The notes under the pieces were generated by a model. It was not told the origin of the DNA, ran no database searches, and worked only from the letters and a program-made list of their open reading frames with translations. From contig NZ_MUHY01000001.1 of the NCBI RefSeq assembly GCF_003004665.1, positions 62,001 to 126,000 on the forward strand: a stretch of 64,000 nucleotides of DNA, read 5' to 3'. The translations under genes and the position numbers were made by a program. The DNA comes from Candidatus Pandoraea novymonadis (GTDB lineage: Bacteria; Pseudomonadota; Gammaproteobacteria; Burkholderiales; Burkholderiaceae). This document shows positions 38,264-48,967 of this stretch, piece after piece (within the stretch, counting starts at the first letter, position 1; every line of letters starts with the position of its first letter).

Positions 38264-40183
38264 ATGGGAAGAATCATTGGTATTGACCTGGGCACCACAA
38301 ACTCTTGTTTAGCTGTGATGGAAGGTAATCAGGTCAAGATTATCGAAAATGCAGAAGGAGCACGCACTACGCCGTCGGTCGTTGCTTACATGGAAGATGG
38401 TGAGATACTTGTTGGTGCGCCAGCGAAACGTCAAGCGGTGACCAACCCAAGTAACACGATCTATGCAGCAAAGCGACTAATCGGTCGGCGTTTCGAAGAG
38501 AAGGAGGTGCAAAAGGATATTAGCTTGATGCCTTACAAGATTGTGAAGGCTGATAATGGAGATGCTTGGGTGGAAGTGCATAGCAATAAACTTGCTGCAC
38601 CACAGATTTCCGCGGAAGTTCTTCGTAAAATGAAGAAAACTGCTGAGGACTACCTCGGTGAACCAGTGACGGAAGCTGTGATTACGGTGCCAGCATACTT
38701 CAATGATAGCCAGCGCCAAGCGACAAAGGATGCGGGACGTATTGCTGGACTGGATGTTAAGCGCATTATTAATGAACCGACAGCTGCTGCATTGGCCTTC
38801 GGTCTCGATAAAAAAGAAGGTGGTGACCGTAAGATTGCTGTGTATGACCTTGGTGGTGGTACGTTTGATATCTCGATCATCGAAATTGCAGATGTTAGTG
38901 GTGAGCATCAATTTGAAGTGCTGTCTACTAACGGCGACACGTTTTTGGGTGGTGAAGACTTCGATCAGCGCATTATTGATTATATTATTGGTGAGTTTAA
39001 GAAAGAACAAGGCGTTGATTTGTCAAAGGATGTCTTGGCTCTGCAACGTTTGAAGGAAGCGGCAGAAAAAGCAAAGATTGAGTTATCGTCGAGTCAGCAG
39101 ACAGAAATTAACCTTCCATACATTACAGCGAACTCTTCTGGCCCAAAGCATCTGAACTTAAAAATTACGCGTGCGAAGCTTGAATCCCTGGTCGAAGAGT
39201 TAATTGCCCGTACGATTACACCTTGCCGCCTGGCAATTAAGGATGCAGGTGTGAATGTGAGCGATATCGACGATGTGATCTTGGTTGGGGGTATGACGCG
39301 TATGCCAAAGGTGCAGGAGAAGGTCAAAGAATTCTTCTTGCAAGATCCTCGTAAGGATGTGAATCCAGATGAAGCCGTTGCTGCAGGCGCGGCTATCCAA
39401 GGTTCTGTGTTGTCTGGGGACCGTAAGGATGTGTTGTTACTTGATGTAACTCCGTTATCTCTCGGTATAGAGACGTTGGGTGGTGTCATGACCAAGATGA
39501 TTCAGAAGAACACTACGATTCCAACGAAGCACTCTCAAACTTTTTCGACGGCTGACGATAACCAGCCCGCAGTTACCATCAAGGTTTTCCAAGGTGAGCG
39601 TGAGATGGCTTCGGGCAACAAGTTACTAGGTGAATTTAATCTCGAAGGTATCCCACCAGCTGCACGTGGGACACCGCAAATTGAAGTAACTTTCGATATT
39701 GATGCGAATGGAATTCTCCATGTTGCTGCCAAAGACAAAGCTACTGGAAAAGAAAATAAGGTCACCATTAAGGCGAACTCAGGTTTGACAGATACTGAAA
39801 TTCAACAGATGGTTAAAGATGCTGAACTCAACTCTGAGGAAGATAAAAAAGCACGTGAGCTGGCTGATGCCCGTAATCAAGGTGATGCGTTGATTCATAG
39901 TACGAAGAAGGCATTGACGGAATACGGAGATAAGATCGAGGTGACAGAGAAGGAAGCTATCGAGTCTGCGATTGCAGCTTTGGAAGATGCCTTACGTGGT
40001 TCAGATAAGACAAGTATCGATGCTAAAGTAGAAGCCTTAGGTACAGCTAGTCACAAGCTTGGTGAGCATATGTACGCTGATATACAGGCAAAAGCAGGTG
40101 CTGCAGAGGCTGAAGTGAGTGAGGAGAAGAACGACGAAAATGTTGTTGATGCAGACTTCAAGGACGTCAACGATAAGAAGTAA
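38264..40183 (+). CDS. dnaK: Chaperone DnaK (Hsp70)
   Basis: DnaK is the ATP-dependent Hsp70 chaperone. The 639-aa product begins [14 protein letters not shown]; the ATPase domain includes [13 protein letters not shown] and [10 protein letters not shown]; the substrate domain begins near residue 390 ([17 protein letters not shown]); and a helical lid ends in an acidic tail. The ribosome site AGGAGAAATTG precedes the ATG at 38264. A GC-rich terminator follows. Confidence 0.99.
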   Translation: MGRIIGIDLGTTNSCLAVMEGNQVKIIENAEGARTTPSVVAYMEDGEILVGAPAKRQAVTNPSNTIYAAKRLIGRRFEEKEVQKDISLMPYKIVKADNGDAWVEVHSNKLAAPQISAEVLRKMKKTAEDYLGEPVTEAVITVPAYFNDSQRQATKDAGRIAGLDVKRIINEPTAAALAFGLDKKEGGDRKIAVYDLGGGTFDISIIEIADVSGEHQFEVLSTNGDTFLGGEDFDQRIIDYIIGEFKKEQGVDLSKDVLALQRLKEAAEKAKIELSSSQQTEINLPYITANSSGPKHLNLKITRAKLESLVEELIARTITPCRLAIKDAGVNVSDIDDVILVGGMTRMPKVQEKVKEFFLQDPRKDVNPDEAVAAGAAIQGSVLSGDRKDVLLLDVTPLSLGIETLGGVMTKMIQKNTTIPTKHSQTFSTADDNQPAVTIKVFQGEREMASGNKLLGEFNLEGIPPAARGTPQIEVTFDIDANGILHVAAKDKATGKENKVTIKANSGLTDTEIQQMVKDAELNSEEDKKARELADARNQGDALIHSTKKALTEYGDKIEVTEKEAIESAIAALEDALRGSDKTSIDAKVEALGTASHKLGEHMYADIQAKAGAAEAEVSEEKNDENVVDADFKDVNDKK

Positions 40184-40229
40184 GTGTTGTATCGTGCGTA
40201 GTGTAGATATATGCGCTGCGCGTGTGCGG

Positions 40230-40274
40230 GCCGGGTCGAGATCAGCCGTCAGCTAGATCTCGACCCGGCTTTTT
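40230..40274 (+). terminator. Rho-independent terminator between dnaK and dnaJ
   Basis: GCCGGGTCGAGATC (40230-40243) and GATCTCGACCCGGC (40256-40269) pair perfectly over 14 bp and are followed by TTTTT. It is GC-rich against an AT-rich background, suggesting selection. DnaJ expression must then rely on read-through or its own promoter. Confidence 0.85.
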
Positions 40275-40311
40275 GCCTAATGGTGAGTATTACACCCATG
40301 TGAAAAGAGTT

Positions 40312-41460
40312 ATGGCTAAACGTGATTATTATGAGATCCTCGGGGTTAGTAAAAATGTTAGTGATGTAGAGCTGAAGAAGGCTTATCGTAAGCTGGCTAT
40401 GAAGTATCATCCGGACCGGAACACCGAGAGTAGTGAGATTGCTGAAGAGAAGTTCAAAGAGGTAAAAGAGGCTTATGAGATGCTCAGCGATGCCCAAAAG
40501 CGTGCTGCATACGATCGCTACGGCCATGCTGGTGTGGATCCGAATATGGGTGGCTTTAGTGGTGGAGCGCAGGGGTTCAGTGGTGGTTTTACTGACGCTT
40601 TCGGTGACATCTTTGGGGATATTTTTGGTGCAGGGAGCGCTGGAGGTCAACGAGGTGGCCGTAGTGGACCAAAGGCCTATCGCGGTTCTGATCTGCGTTA
40701 CAACATGGAAGTAACGCTTGAGCAAGCGGCAAATGGTTTTGACACTCAGATTCGTGTGCCAAGCTGGCAAGCTTGTGATTTTTGCAATGGTGATGGTGCA
40801 AAACGTGGTACAAAAATTGAAATCTGTGGGACTTGTAATGGGAACGGTTCTGTACCGATGGCTCAGGGATTTTTTAACATTCAGCAGACATGCCCGAAAT
40901 GTAATGGTACAGGTAGCTATATTCCTGAACCTTGCACTCATTGTCATGGCACGGGTAAGGTCAAAAAGACAAAGACATTGGAAGTTAAAATTCCAGCAGG
41001 GATTGAAGATGGTATGCGTATTCGTTCAACAGGTAACGGCGAGCCGGGCGTAAATGACGGTCCTTCTGGCGACCTGTATGTTGAGATTCATATCAAGACG
41101 CATAATGTATTCGAGCGTGACGGTAATGATCTTCATTGCCAAATGCCAATTTCATTTGCTACTGCAGCATTAGGTGGTGGTATTGATGTGCCAACGCTAC
41201 ATGGTAAAGCAACCTTCACTGTGCCAGAAGGGACACAGACAGGAAAAACTTTTCGATTGCGCGGTAAGGGGATCAAGGGTGTACATGCAGCTTATCCAGG
41301 TGATTTGTATGTGCATATGCAAGTAGAGATACCGGTTAAGTTAGATGATGCTCAGAAGGAAATTTTGCGCAGTTTCGATACGGCACTGAAGGAAGGTGGC
41401 GCACGCCACAGTCCACAAAGTAAAGGTTGGTTCGAGAGAGTAAAACAGTTTTTTGAGTGA
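40312..41460 (+). CDS. dnaJ: Co-chaperone DnaJ (Hsp40)
   Basis: DnaJ stimulates DnaK ATPase and delivers substrates. The start at 40312 ([12 protein letters not shown]) gives 382 aa; the longer frame runs through the terminator and is unlikely. The HPD motif is at 33-35, a Gly/Phe-rich linker at about 75-120, then four zinc-finger repeats [24 protein letters not shown] and CTHCHGTG, and the C-terminal peptide-binding domains. It overlaps the long frame of pabBC, but the preferred pabBC start lies 22 bp after it. Confidence 0.98.
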   Translation: MAKRDYYEILGVSKNVSDVELKKAYRKLAMKYHPDRNTESSEIAEEKFKEVKEAYEMLSDAQKRAAYDRYGHAGVDPNMGGFSGGAQGFSGGFTDAFGDIFGDIFGAGSAGGQRGGRSGPKAYRGSDLRYNMEVTLEQAANGFDTQIRVPSWQACDFCNGDGAKRGTKIEICGTCNGNGSVPMAQGFFNIQQTCPKCNGTGSYIPEPCTHCHGTGKVKKTKTLEVKIPAGIEDGMRIRSTGNGEPGVNDGPSGDLYVEIHIKTHNVFERDGNDLHCQMPISFATAALGGGIDVPTLHGKATFTVPEGTQTGKTFRLRGKGIKGVHAAYPGDLYVHMQVEIPVKLDDAQKEILRSFDTALKEGGARHSPQSKGWFERVKQFFE

Positions 41461-41482
41461 TCTCATGATGCAAGAAGTGCGA

Positions 41483-43411
41483 ATGACTGGATTTGCTCTG
41501 TTGGATGACAATGCTGAATCGGCCGGCGGTGCTCGCCTTTATACTGGACTTGTACGCGAGGTGATTTGTGATGATTCTGTTTCTTTTGAGTCAACATTAA
41601 ACGAAATCGAAATGGCAGTGCGGGAAGGATTGTACGCTGTCCTATTGGTTGACTACGAGTTTGGCGTGCGATTGAGTGATATTGAGATTGAAGCTCCAAC
41701 AGGAGCGTTTCGTGGGTTATTGTTTGCCCATATGGAAAAACTTGATGGCTCTGCTGTACAGGAATGGCTGACAATGCAGGACATGGGTGTAGATATCTAT
41801 ACGGCTTCGAGCATATCCAATGTTGCATCCTGCTCGATGTTTTCTCGAAATTCATCATTATTGGCAACTCAACATGATGAAGCGATGCGAGGCATTGCCG
41901 GCATCGCCGGATTACGGGCGAGTATCACGCAAGATCATTTTTCCGAGGTAATTTCGCGCATTCATGATTTATTGACAAGGGGAGAATGTTATCAGATTAA
42001 TTACACATATCGTTTGTATTTCGATGTCTTTGGTTCACCTGTTACTCTTTATCGGCGCCTGCGTGAAAAACAGCCGGTACCTTTTGGTGCATTGATTGTT
42101 TGGCCTGATAAAGAGGGAAAACCAGGGCGCGCCGTCTTGTCGTTATCGCCAGAACTATTCATACGTCATCAGGAAGGCAAATGTTTCGCTAAACCAATGA
42201 AGGGCACTGCACCTGCTTCAGGTAATGAAATTGTTGATGCGGAGGCGAGTTGTTTGCTGTCTGGTGACGAGAAGAATCGTGCAGAGAACTTAATGATAGT
42301 AGATCTGCTGCGTAATGATCTCGCGCAGTTGGCTGTTATTGGCTCAGTAGGTGTATCGAGGCTGTTTGAGGTGACGCGTTTTGCTAGTGTGTTACAGATG
42401 ACATCGACAGTGACGGCAGTCTTATCCTCTGACGTTGGGCTTGCCGATATTTTTTATGCATTATTTCCTTGTGGATCAATTACCGGGGCACCGAAACGTT
42501 GTACCATGAAGCTCATTGGGGAGCTGGAAACTGAGCCCCGAGGTCTTTACACAGGAGCTATTGGTTGGTTGGATAAGCCACGAGACAACGGGCGAATGTT
42601 AGGTGATTTTTGTTTATCAGTGGCTATTCGAACCATCATATTGGATTCGTCCCGTGAAGACGGTATGCGTGATGGTTGTTTAGGTGTGGGCGCTGGTATT
42701 GTGCATGACAGTCGTTCTGAAGAAGAGTGGGAAGAATGCCAATGGAAGACACGTTTCTTGACGTCGATAGATCCTGGTTTCCAGTTGATAGAAACGATGG
42801 CTGTTACACGTCAGCAAGGCATCCGTCATTTGCCTCTGCATTTAAAACGATTGGCTAATTCTGCTGAATATTTTGGTTTTAAATGTTGTTTGGCGACTAT
42901 TGAAAATAAATTGGATCAGCTGTGTAAACAACTTGATGATGGGCCGTACCGTGTTAGACTCATTTTGTCGCATGATGGTTCGTTATCCTTGTCGCATAGA
43001 GTTTTATCTCCAGTAGTGGATGCGACAGTACTTCTAAACAATGTAGAACAAGTTACTACAAGTGCCTCGGATTTGTTTTTGCGTCATAAGACAACGGTAC
43101 GGAGAGTTTATGATGCTGCATTGCAATTGGCTGAAGCGAAAGGAGCATTTGATGTCTTATTCTTCAATGAACGTGGTGAATTGACTGAAGGGGCACGTAG
43201 TAATGTTTTTCTCAAACGCGATGGTTGCTGGTTTACGCCACCATTGTCGTCAGGCGTATTACCAGGCGTTATGCGTGCAGTACTTTTGAGTGATACCACT
43301 TTTGGTGCAAAAGAAGTGCCACTGATGCGTAATGATGTAATTTTAGCTGAACATATCATTGTTTGTAATGCGCTTAGAGGAGTTTTGCCAGTTCGTTTAA
43401 TAAGTGGTTAA
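41483..43411 (+). CDS. Bifunctional aminodeoxychorismate synthase component I / 4-amino-4-deoxychorismate lyase
   Basis: This PabB-PabC fusion makes 4-aminobenzoate for folate. The chorismate-binding PabB domain (about 1-430) has YQINYTYR, KPMKGTAP, AENLMIVDLLRND and CGSITGAPK. The PLP-dependent lyase domain (about 435-642) has LIETMAV, HLKRLANSAEYFGF, the probable Schiff-base Lys in RHKTTVRR, and ELTEGARSNVF. The ATG at 41483 follows AAGAAG and matches homologues; starts at 41453 (GTG) or 41465 are possible. The amidotransferase subunit PabA is not in the window. folK lies close by. Confidence 0.93.
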   Translation: MTGFALLDDNAESAGGARLYTGLVREVICDDSVSFESTLNEIEMAVREGLYAVLLVDYEFGVRLSDIEIEAPTGAFRGLLFAHMEKLDGSAVQEWLTMQDMGVDIYTASSISNVASCSMFSRNSSLLATQHDEAMRGIAGIAGLRASITQDHFSEVISRIHDLLTRGECYQINYTYRLYFDVFGSPVTLYRRLREKQPVPFGALIVWPDKEGKPGRAVLSLSPELFIRHQEGKCFAKPMKGTAPASGNEIVDAEASCLLSGDEKNRAENLMIVDLLRNDLAQLAVIGSVGVSRLFEVTRFASVLQMTSTVTAVLSSDVGLADIFYALFPCGSITGAPKRCTMKLIGELETEPRGLYTGAIGWLDKPRDNGRMLGDFCLSVAIRTIILDSSREDGMRDGCLGVGAGIVHDSRSEEEWEECQWKTRFLTSIDPGFQLIETMAVTRQQGIRHLPLHLKRLANSAEYFGFKCCLATIENKLDQLCKQLDDGPYRVRLILSHDGSLSLSHRVLSPVVDATVLLNNVEQVTTSASDLFLRHKTTVRRVYDAALQLAEAKGAFDVLFFNERGELTEGARSNVFLKRDGCWFTPPLSSGVLPGVMRAVLLSDTTFGAKEVPLMRNDVILAEHIIVCNALRGVLPVRLISG

Positions 43412-43830
43412 ACAAATTTCTCTTTTTATATTAATATTTTTTGTCGAGTGAAGCGGCGAGGTTTTGGTGATTGAAGGATTTTCATTTCTCTGCATTTTTA
43501 TTTATCACAACCAAGATTAGGGCATCTCTAAATGTGATATTAACAGATGCCCTATTGACTTATTTTAAGAGAAGTACATAGATATAACATTATGAAAATA
43601 TTTTTTGGATTTAGTATTTGATGTCTAATGTAATTGTATTTCTATAAAGTATAGAAATCGAGTTTCAACTGTGAAGTGATGGTTGATTGTATCGTTTCCG
43701 TTTTTCCTAAAGCGTTACTTGAAACTGCTAGATTTTATAACAGCGGGAAAATAGTCGATGTATGTTTTTTTAGAAATTGTGTTATTACACGAATAAGTGC
43801 TTGCCTATGCTGGCGAAAAATAGTAATGCT
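43412..43830. other. Convergent spacer between pabBC and panB
   Basis: No gene lies in these 419 bp. The stretch contains the 10-bp inverted repeat at 43518-43554 and is otherwise AT-rich without content I can recognise. Confidence 0.6.
43518..43554. terminator. Possible terminator hairpin after pabBC
   Basis: TAGGGCATCT (43518-43527) pairs exactly with AGATGCCCTA (43545-43554) around a 17-nt loop, between convergent genes. The downstream T-content is modest, so the terminator role is tentative. Confidence 0.4.
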
Positions 43831-44646
43831 TTAGAAGCAATGCTCAGGTGCTGGAAATCTAGCTTCTTTGACGGCACTGACGTAGGCTTGGACTGCTGCC
43901 GCAATGCTTGGTTGGCCTTCGATGAAGTTCTTCACAAATCGAGGACGTTTTTCGGTATAGACACCAAGTAAATCGTGCAGCACCAGCACTTGGCCTGAAC
44001 AATTTGGTCCAGCGCCTATGCCGATAGTTGGAATGGAAAGCGCGAGTGTAACCTGTTCAGCGAGCGTTGCGGGAATTGCTTCGAGCACCATTAACTGTGC
44101 GCCCGCATTTTCCAGTTGGTGCGCGTCTTCCAAAAGCTGTTTTCCTGCTTCTTTGTCACGTCCCTGGACCTTGAAACCACCAAAAGCATGTATAGATTGT
44201 GGAGTGAGGCCTAGATGCGTGCAGACAGGAATGCCACGTTCAAATAGGAAACGAACGGTTTCAGCCAGCCAGGCGCCGCCTTCTAGCTTTACCATTTGTG
44301 CACCTGCCCGCATCAATTCAACCGCACTATGGTACGCTTGTTGTGGCGTACCATAGGTTCCAAACGGCAGGTCGGAAATAATCAGTGCAATTTGCGTTTT
44401 TTTTGCAACGGATTCTGTATGGTATGCGATATCGCGGAGTGTTACCGATAGTGTTGTTCGATGACCTTGCAGCACGTTACCAAGGGAGTCGCCAATTAAC
44501 AGTGTATCAACACCATTTTGATCGCATAATGTGGCAAAGCTGGCGTCATAACACGTTAGCATGGCGATTTTTTCACCACGAGAGCGCATGTCAGCCAGAC
44601 CTGGTACGGTAATAGCACAGCGATTCGATGTTTTAAGATAGTTCAC
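43831..44646 (-). CDS. panB: 3-methyl-2-oxobutanoate hydroxymethyltransferase
   Basis: PanB makes ketopantoate in pantothenate (coenzyme A) synthesis. A GTG at 44646, placed 5 nt after AAGGA, gives MNYLKTSN and 271 aa, the usual length in the genus; the longer frame is not supported. Motifs include [27 protein letters not shown] and the active-site region [16 protein letters not shown]. It is last in the hda-HAD-pcnB-folK-panB series. Confidence 0.96.
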   Translation of the reverse strand: MNYLKTSNRCAITVPGLADMRSRGEKIAMLTCYDASFATLCDQNGVDTLLIGDSLGNVLQGHRTTLSVTLRDIAYHTESVAKKTQIALIISDLPFGTYGTPQQAYHSAVELMRAGAQMVKLEGGAWLAETVRFLFERGIPVCTHLGLTPQSIHAFGGFKVQGRDKEAGKQLLEDAHQLENAGAQLMVLEAIPATLAEQVTLALSIPTIGIGAGPNCSGQVLVLHDLLGVYTEKRPRFVKNFIEGQPSIAAAVQAYVSAVKEARFPAPEHCF

Positions 44647-44709
44647 CTTCTTCCTTGTGTTCAATAAAAAATTCGATAGTAACAAGCTCCCGATAGATGG
44701 GATATTAGT

Positions 44710-45225
44710 TCATACCATGCTCGTACGGCGGTTGGGACAACAGGATGATGTGAGTAGCTCGATCCGTTGTTTAGCTACATGGGGTAATAGGTCAGTTACA
44801 CGGCCAATACCGGGAATCTCAAGATCGAAGTCTAAATCGCGTAGCGGAAGCAGTACGAATGCTCGCCCAGCAATGCAAGGATGTGGAACGAGTAGATCTG
44901 GTTCATTTATGTGTTTGTCACCATATAGGAGTAGATCGAGATCTAATGTTCGTGGAGCATTTCTAAAAGAACGCTCACGCCCGAAATTTTTCTCGATGGA
45001 TAAACATAATGTGAGTAGTTGACGTGCAGATAACGTAGTTTCTAATCTGATAGCACAGTTCAAGTAATCATCACCGGTTGCGTCGACGGGGGCGCTTCGA
45101 TAGATTTCGGAGCGCCCTGTAATCTTGATGCCAGCATTCTGTGCTAAGGAGACAATAGCATCTTTCAATGATTGGTGGGTATCGCCAAGATTGGCGCCGA
45201 GCCCGAGATAGGCAACCGTCGTCAT
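44710..45225 (-). CDS. folK: 2-amino-4-hydroxy-6-hydroxymethyldihydropteridine pyrophosphokinase
   Basis: FolK pyrophosphorylates hydroxymethyldihydropterin for folate synthesis. The 171-aa product has LGLGANLGD near the start, SAPVDATGDDYLNCAI, and the signature RTLDLDLLLYG with the magnesium-binding D95 and D97, then VPHPCIAGRAFVL. It links functionally with pabBC downstream. It is 22 bp after pcnB. Confidence 0.96.
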   Translation of the reverse strand: MTTVAYLGLGANLGDTHQSLKDAIVSLAQNAGIKITGRSEIYRSAPVDATGDDYLNCAIRLETTLSARQLLTLCLSIEKNFGRERSFRNAPRTLDLDLLLYGDKHINEPDLLVPHPCIAGRAFVLLPLRDLDFDLEIPGIGRVTDLLPHVAKQRIELLTSSCCPNRRTSMV

Positions 45226-45247
45226 GAATTATCTTCCAAATTTTTCT

Positions 45248-46690
45248 TTATAGTACACGGTTACCACTATTTTCGCTGGTAACGGTTTCGTTGGATCTAC
45301 CGTTGGATTTTCGAGAGCTATGCCGGCGACGTTTGTTTGCTGTGGGTACCTTGCGTTGTGAAAGTAATTTTTCTCGTGTACTAGGATCTCCGTTAATAAA
45401 ATCGGTCCACCATTGCCCTTCATCCGCCGGGATTTCACCTGATTCGCAACGCAGCAGTAGAAAATCGTAGCCAGCACGAAAACGTGGGTGTTTCAGTAGA
45501 CGCAGTGGTGTGCGACGACCCACACGTTTATCAAGCCGCGCTTGCAGACCCCAAATTTCTTTCATGTCTGATATGAAACGTCGCTGAATAGCTAGTTGGC
45601 TGGTTTGGGAGTTGAGTACGTCATTCATCGCCAGGTATAGCGTAGGTATTGGATATTGCCCTGTCCTTTGATAGATTTTCCACTTTTCTAGTACCAGATG
45701 CCATAGCAAGGCCGCAAACAAGAAACTTGGTGACACTGATTTACCTTCTCTGATTCTTTGGTCAGTATTCGCCAATGAGAGCATTACAAATTTTTCGCCT
45801 AATGGTTGTTCGAATACGACGTCAAGTAGGGGTAGAATGGTATGGTGCAGGCCTTGTTGACGCAATTTTTGAACGCAATTCAAAGCATGACCACTGAAAA
45901 GCAGCTTGAGAATTTCATCAAACAAACGAGCCCCAGGGACATTGTCTATCAAAGGTGCCAGTTGTCTTATCGGTGCTTGTGTTGTCTCATCAATTGAGAA
46001 GTTTAATTTTGCGGCAAAACGCACAATGCGAAGCATGCGAACTGGATCTTCGCGAAAGCGGGTTGCTGGATCGCCGATTATGCGCATCACGCGTGATTGT
46101 ATGTCTTGCCAACCGCCATGGTAATCGTGCACCGTTTGTGTTGATGGATCGTAGTACATTGCGTTGACAGTGAAGTCGCGCCGTGCAGCATCCTCATCTT
46201 GCCGTCCCCAAACGTTGTCTCGAAGCACACGGCCAGATTCGTCAGTTACGTGCGTTTTGCGGTCTAGTTCGCTTCGCTTAGAACGACATGTGCCAATTTG
46301 CTTGCTGTTTTCGATGTTTATCATCGCGCGGAATGTCGAAGTTTCAATGATTTCGGAGCCGAATCGTACGTGAACGATCTGGAAACGACGACCAATGATG
46401 TGGGCTCGACGAAAGAGTCGCTTCACCTGTTCGGGATGGGCATTTGTGGCAACGTCGAAGTCTTTCGGTTGGATTCCAAGCAATAGATCACGCACGGCAC
46501 CGCCGACAACGAATGCTTTATAACCAGCTTGCTGGAGGGTATCGATGACCTGTATGGCATTTTTAGAAAGTAAGGTTGGATTGATATTGTGTACTATTTT
46601 TTTAATGATAATAGGAGCATTTTCGGGCATGATGCTGTTTGGGGCATTATCCCTTTTACTCAGTAGTTTTTTTATAAATTTTCGGATCAC
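45248..46690 (-). CDS. pcnB: Poly(A) polymerase I
   Basis: PcnB adds 3' poly(A) tails that promote RNA decay. The GTG at 46690 overlaps the stop of the HAD gene in GTGA and gives MIRKFIKKLL, as in homologues (480 aa); a longer frame would overlap by 28 bp. The nucleotidyltransferase motif GGAVRDLLLG begins at 63, with D77 and D79 as metal ligands, then RRFQIVHVRFG and RDFTVNAMYYDP. The C-terminus ends in a basic, low-complexity tail. Confidence 0.95.
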   Translation of the reverse strand: MIRKFIKKLLSKRDNAPNSIMPENAPIIIKKIVHNINPTLLSKNAIQVIDTLQQAGYKAFVVGGAVRDLLLGIQPKDFDVATNAHPEQVKRLFRRAHIIGRRFQIVHVRFGSEIIETSTFRAMINIENSKQIGTCRSKRSELDRKTHVTDESGRVLRDNVWGRQDEDAARRDFTVNAMYYDPSTQTVHDYHGGWQDIQSRVMRIIGDPATRFREDPVRMLRIVRFAAKLNFSIDETTQAPIRQLAPLIDNVPGARLFDEILKLLFSGHALNCVQKLRQQGLHHTILPLLDVVFEQPLGEKFVMLSLANTDQRIREGKSVSPSFLFAALLWHLVLEKWKIYQRTGQYPIPTLYLAMNDVLNSQTSQLAIQRRFISDMKEIWGLQARLDKRVGRRTPLRLLKHPRFRAGYDFLLLRCESGEIPADEGQWWTDFINGDPSTREKLLSQRKVPTANKRRRHSSRKSNGRSNETVTSENSGNRVL

Positions 46691-47367
46691 GTGAACAATT
46701 CGAGAATTGGCCATCGGCGTGCAAGCGCGATAGCGCGAAGTGGTTCATCTGGATTGGTTGCTACCGGGTGAGTGACTTTTTCCATCAAGGGCACATCGTT
46801 CGCTGAATCGCTGTAAAAGAACGAGTGTTCAAAGTCGCCCCAAGTTTTGCCAAGCGTCTTTAGCCAGGTTTCAGTACAAGAAATTTTACCCTCACGAAAG
46901 CTGGGCGTGCCGATATAGTTACCGGTATAGCGTGCATTTGGATAATCTCCCATAGTGGCTGGACGTGTACCGATCAAATGTTTAATACCAAGGGCATGAG
47001 CAATTGGAGTTGTGACGAAGGTGTTCGTTGCGGATACGATGCAGCATAGATCACCAGCTATACGATGCTTATTAAGTAAAGCAATGGCTTCTGCGCGAAT
47101 GGCTGGCTCGATAATAGCTTTCATATACTGAGCATGCCATGTATCGAGTTGATCGCGTGTGTACTGAGCCAGTGGTGCTAAGCAGAAACGTAGATACGCA
47201 GGCATGTCAAGGTTGCCAGTGCTATAATCTTGATAGAACGCTTCGTTAGCTTTAGTATAGGCTGGGCCATCAACAGCGCCGATGCGTACTAGGAAGCGCC
47301 CCCATTCCTTGTCACTGTCTATGGGCAGAAGCGTATGGTCGAGATCGAAGAGTGCAAGATTGGTCAT
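46687..47367 (-). CDS. HAD family hydrolase (subfamily IB, SerB-like)
   Basis: The 226-aa product is a HAD-IB phosphatase. The nucleophile motif FDLDHTLLPID has D7 and D9; motif II is the Ser in IVSATN; motif III Lys is in FREGKISC; motif IV is SDSANDVPLME. It resembles the HAD protein conserved between hda and pcnB in Burkholderia. Substrate is unknown; phosphoserine and other small phosphates are possible in the subfamily. Confidence 0.92.
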   Translation of the reverse strand: MTNLALFDLDHTLLPIDSDKEWGRFLVRIGAVDGPAYTKANEAFYQDYSTGNLDMPAYLRFCLAPLAQYTRDQLDTWHAQYMKAIIEPAIRAEAIALLNKHRIAGDLCCIVSATNTFVTTPIAHALGIKHLIGTRPATMGDYPNARYTGNYIGTPSFREGKISCTETWLKTLGKTWGDFEHSFFYSDSANDVPLMEKVTHPVATNPDEPLRAIALARRWPILELFT

Positions 47368-47394
47368 ATGGATAATTCTAACTGAATGATGGGC

Positions 47395-48102
47395 TTATGA
47401 GTTAACCTCTCTTGAAGACGTACCTGTCTGGCAAAGCATTTGACGAAGCAGAGGTAGTGTGATGGCTCTTTTTTTTTCCATAGAGAAGCGATCAAGGCGG
47501 TTGAGAAGCGCCATTAAACTTGACATGTCCCTCTGGAAATGAGTCAGTAGATAAGCAGAGACGTCGATTGCCAGTTCTAATCCTCGCGCTCGAGCTGCCA
47601 TTTGTAGTGCTTGCTTTTTGCCTTCGTCATCGAGTCCTGTAAGATGAAAGACCACACCCCAACCTAGGCGCGTACGTAAGTCTTCGCGCAAATTCATATT
47701 AATTGGTGGCTGAGAACCAGCAGCGATGAAAGCGCAATGTGACCGAGAACGACATTCGTTGAATAAATTGAAGGCTGCGATTTGTTTGTTCGGTGAGAGA
47801 TCATCGCATTCGTCCACACAATAGATGGAAGTCGATTCTTCGAAGACGAAGCTGTCGAGTGGACTGTGTGGCAGTAGATAGCGTGCGGTATGTGTCGTGT
47901 GGCACAAGGCCTCCATCAAATGGGTTCGGCCAGAACCGACTTCACCCCATAGGTAAATGCTACGATCACACGCTGTGCCAGATACGAGTTCGACCGGCAA
48001 ACTGGCTAGCAGTGCTTTGACTTCGTGGTTACCGCCGACAATGAAATTATCGAATGTTGCGGGGAGAGGCATACCGAGGTTCAAGAGCAGTTGTTGAGTC
48101 AC
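47395..48102 (-). CDS. hda: DnaA regulatory inactivator Hda
   Basis: Hda (DnaA-like AAA+ protein) with the beta clamp promotes ATP hydrolysis by DnaA and limits re-initiation. The 235-aa product (from the GTG at 48102) begins with the clamp-binding motif QQLLLNLG, then LWGEVGSGRTHL, in which the Walker A Lys is replaced by Arg as in other Burkholderia-type Hda, and the Walker B-like VDECDDL. No ribosome site is clear; TTG 48117 and ATG 48072 are alternatives. Confidence 0.9.
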   Translation of the reverse strand: MTQQLLLNLGMPLPATFDNFIVGGNHEVKALLASLPVELVSGTACDRSIYLWGEVGSGRTHLMEALCHTTHTARYLLPHSPLDSFVFEESTSIYCVDECDDLSPNKQIAAFNLFNECRSRSHCAFIAAGSQPPINMNLREDLRTRLGWGVVFHLTGLDDEGKKQALQMAARARGLELAIDVSAYLLTHFQRDMSSLMALLNRLDRFSMEKKRAITLPLLRQMLCQTGTSSREVNS

Positions 48103-48119
48103 GAAAGAAAGAAGCAAAA

Positions 48120-48420
48120 ACGGATGGTTTTTTGTAAAAAGTGCTATCTAAATAATTTAGACGTACCTGGCGGGTGGCTATCATAAGTATGGTGCTGGCA
48201 CGTACAATCAAGAATTATTCAATCCAAAACAATCCCCAAATGCTAGCTGACCTAAAATACTCACGGACACGATGCGTTGAAGTGAGTAATCGAAAACGCA
48301 CTAGAATGATAAACTGTCAGCACGTTTATTACCAACACTTGAAGAAAATGGTGTGCAAGGAAACCATTGATTTGCTTCGGCACGGGTAAGGTATTCGCGA
48401 TGCAATACCGTTACAATAAA
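48120..48420 (-). pseudogene. Remnant of an AI-2E family transporter (PerM/YdiK-like)
   Basis: Fragments in different minus-strand frames align with the C-terminal end of AI-2E family permeases: VGNKRADSLSF near 48330, SILGQLAFGDCFG near 48265-48227, and ASTILMIATRQVRLNYLD followed by STFYKK ending near 48128. These correspond to the usual GQLFG...LPASA...LR...YL.S.FY end. Frameshifts and stops break it. An AI-2E transporter gene sits between hda and purM in Burkholderia, which supports the call. Confidence 0.7.
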
Positions 48421-48967
48421 TAAATAAAGTAAGTAGAGATTTCTGTAGATAATACAGAAGGTATAACGATACCAGTACCAACATAATAAAATTCCGACTG
48501 CTTTTTGAGCTAGGCAAGCACTTGTGTGGAAATCCACTATGAGCTTAACTTGTTTCCAATGCATTGAGATGAGAGATTCTACAGCTTTTGAATATACAGG
48601 GTGGCATTTACTGATGATGTATTTGTTAGATTTTTTCTGGATTATCATTCGCACCATGAGGACTGGTATGATCACGTTCAGGAGGAGAGTGTTAGAATCG
48701 CTAAACCGCGTGGGGGGATTGTAATGGCTAATTGCCTAAGGATATAAGGAGGTACACGGTAGCGTTAAGAAAAAAGGATCTGAGAATAAGGAAGATAATA
48801 AAAGAATGTCCTTAACGTTAAGATAACTTTTAATCAAAACATAGACTGGCGTTGGTCATGAGTTAATAGGAAGCCATTCATACTGATGAAAATCCTATTC
48901 ATGCATCATTCAAAGGCTGGTATCAGGTAAAATAGCATTTATTCCGAAACTTTCATGTATTGCCAAT
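48421..48967. other. Degraded spacer upstream of purM
   Basis: There is no intact gene. It probably contains more of the decayed AI-2E transporter, but similarity was not readable. An orphan AAGGAGGT lies at 48746-48753 with no start codon at a usable distance. Confidence 0.5.

Noticed and set aside
48301-48675. 124-codon minus-strand open frame upstream of hda
   Set aside because: Its C-terminal part fits the decayed AI-2E transporter; the frame ends early and lacks the family core, so it is not a gene.
48746-48753. Orphan ribosome site AAGGAGGT
   Set aside because: No start codon at usable distance and no open frame follows.
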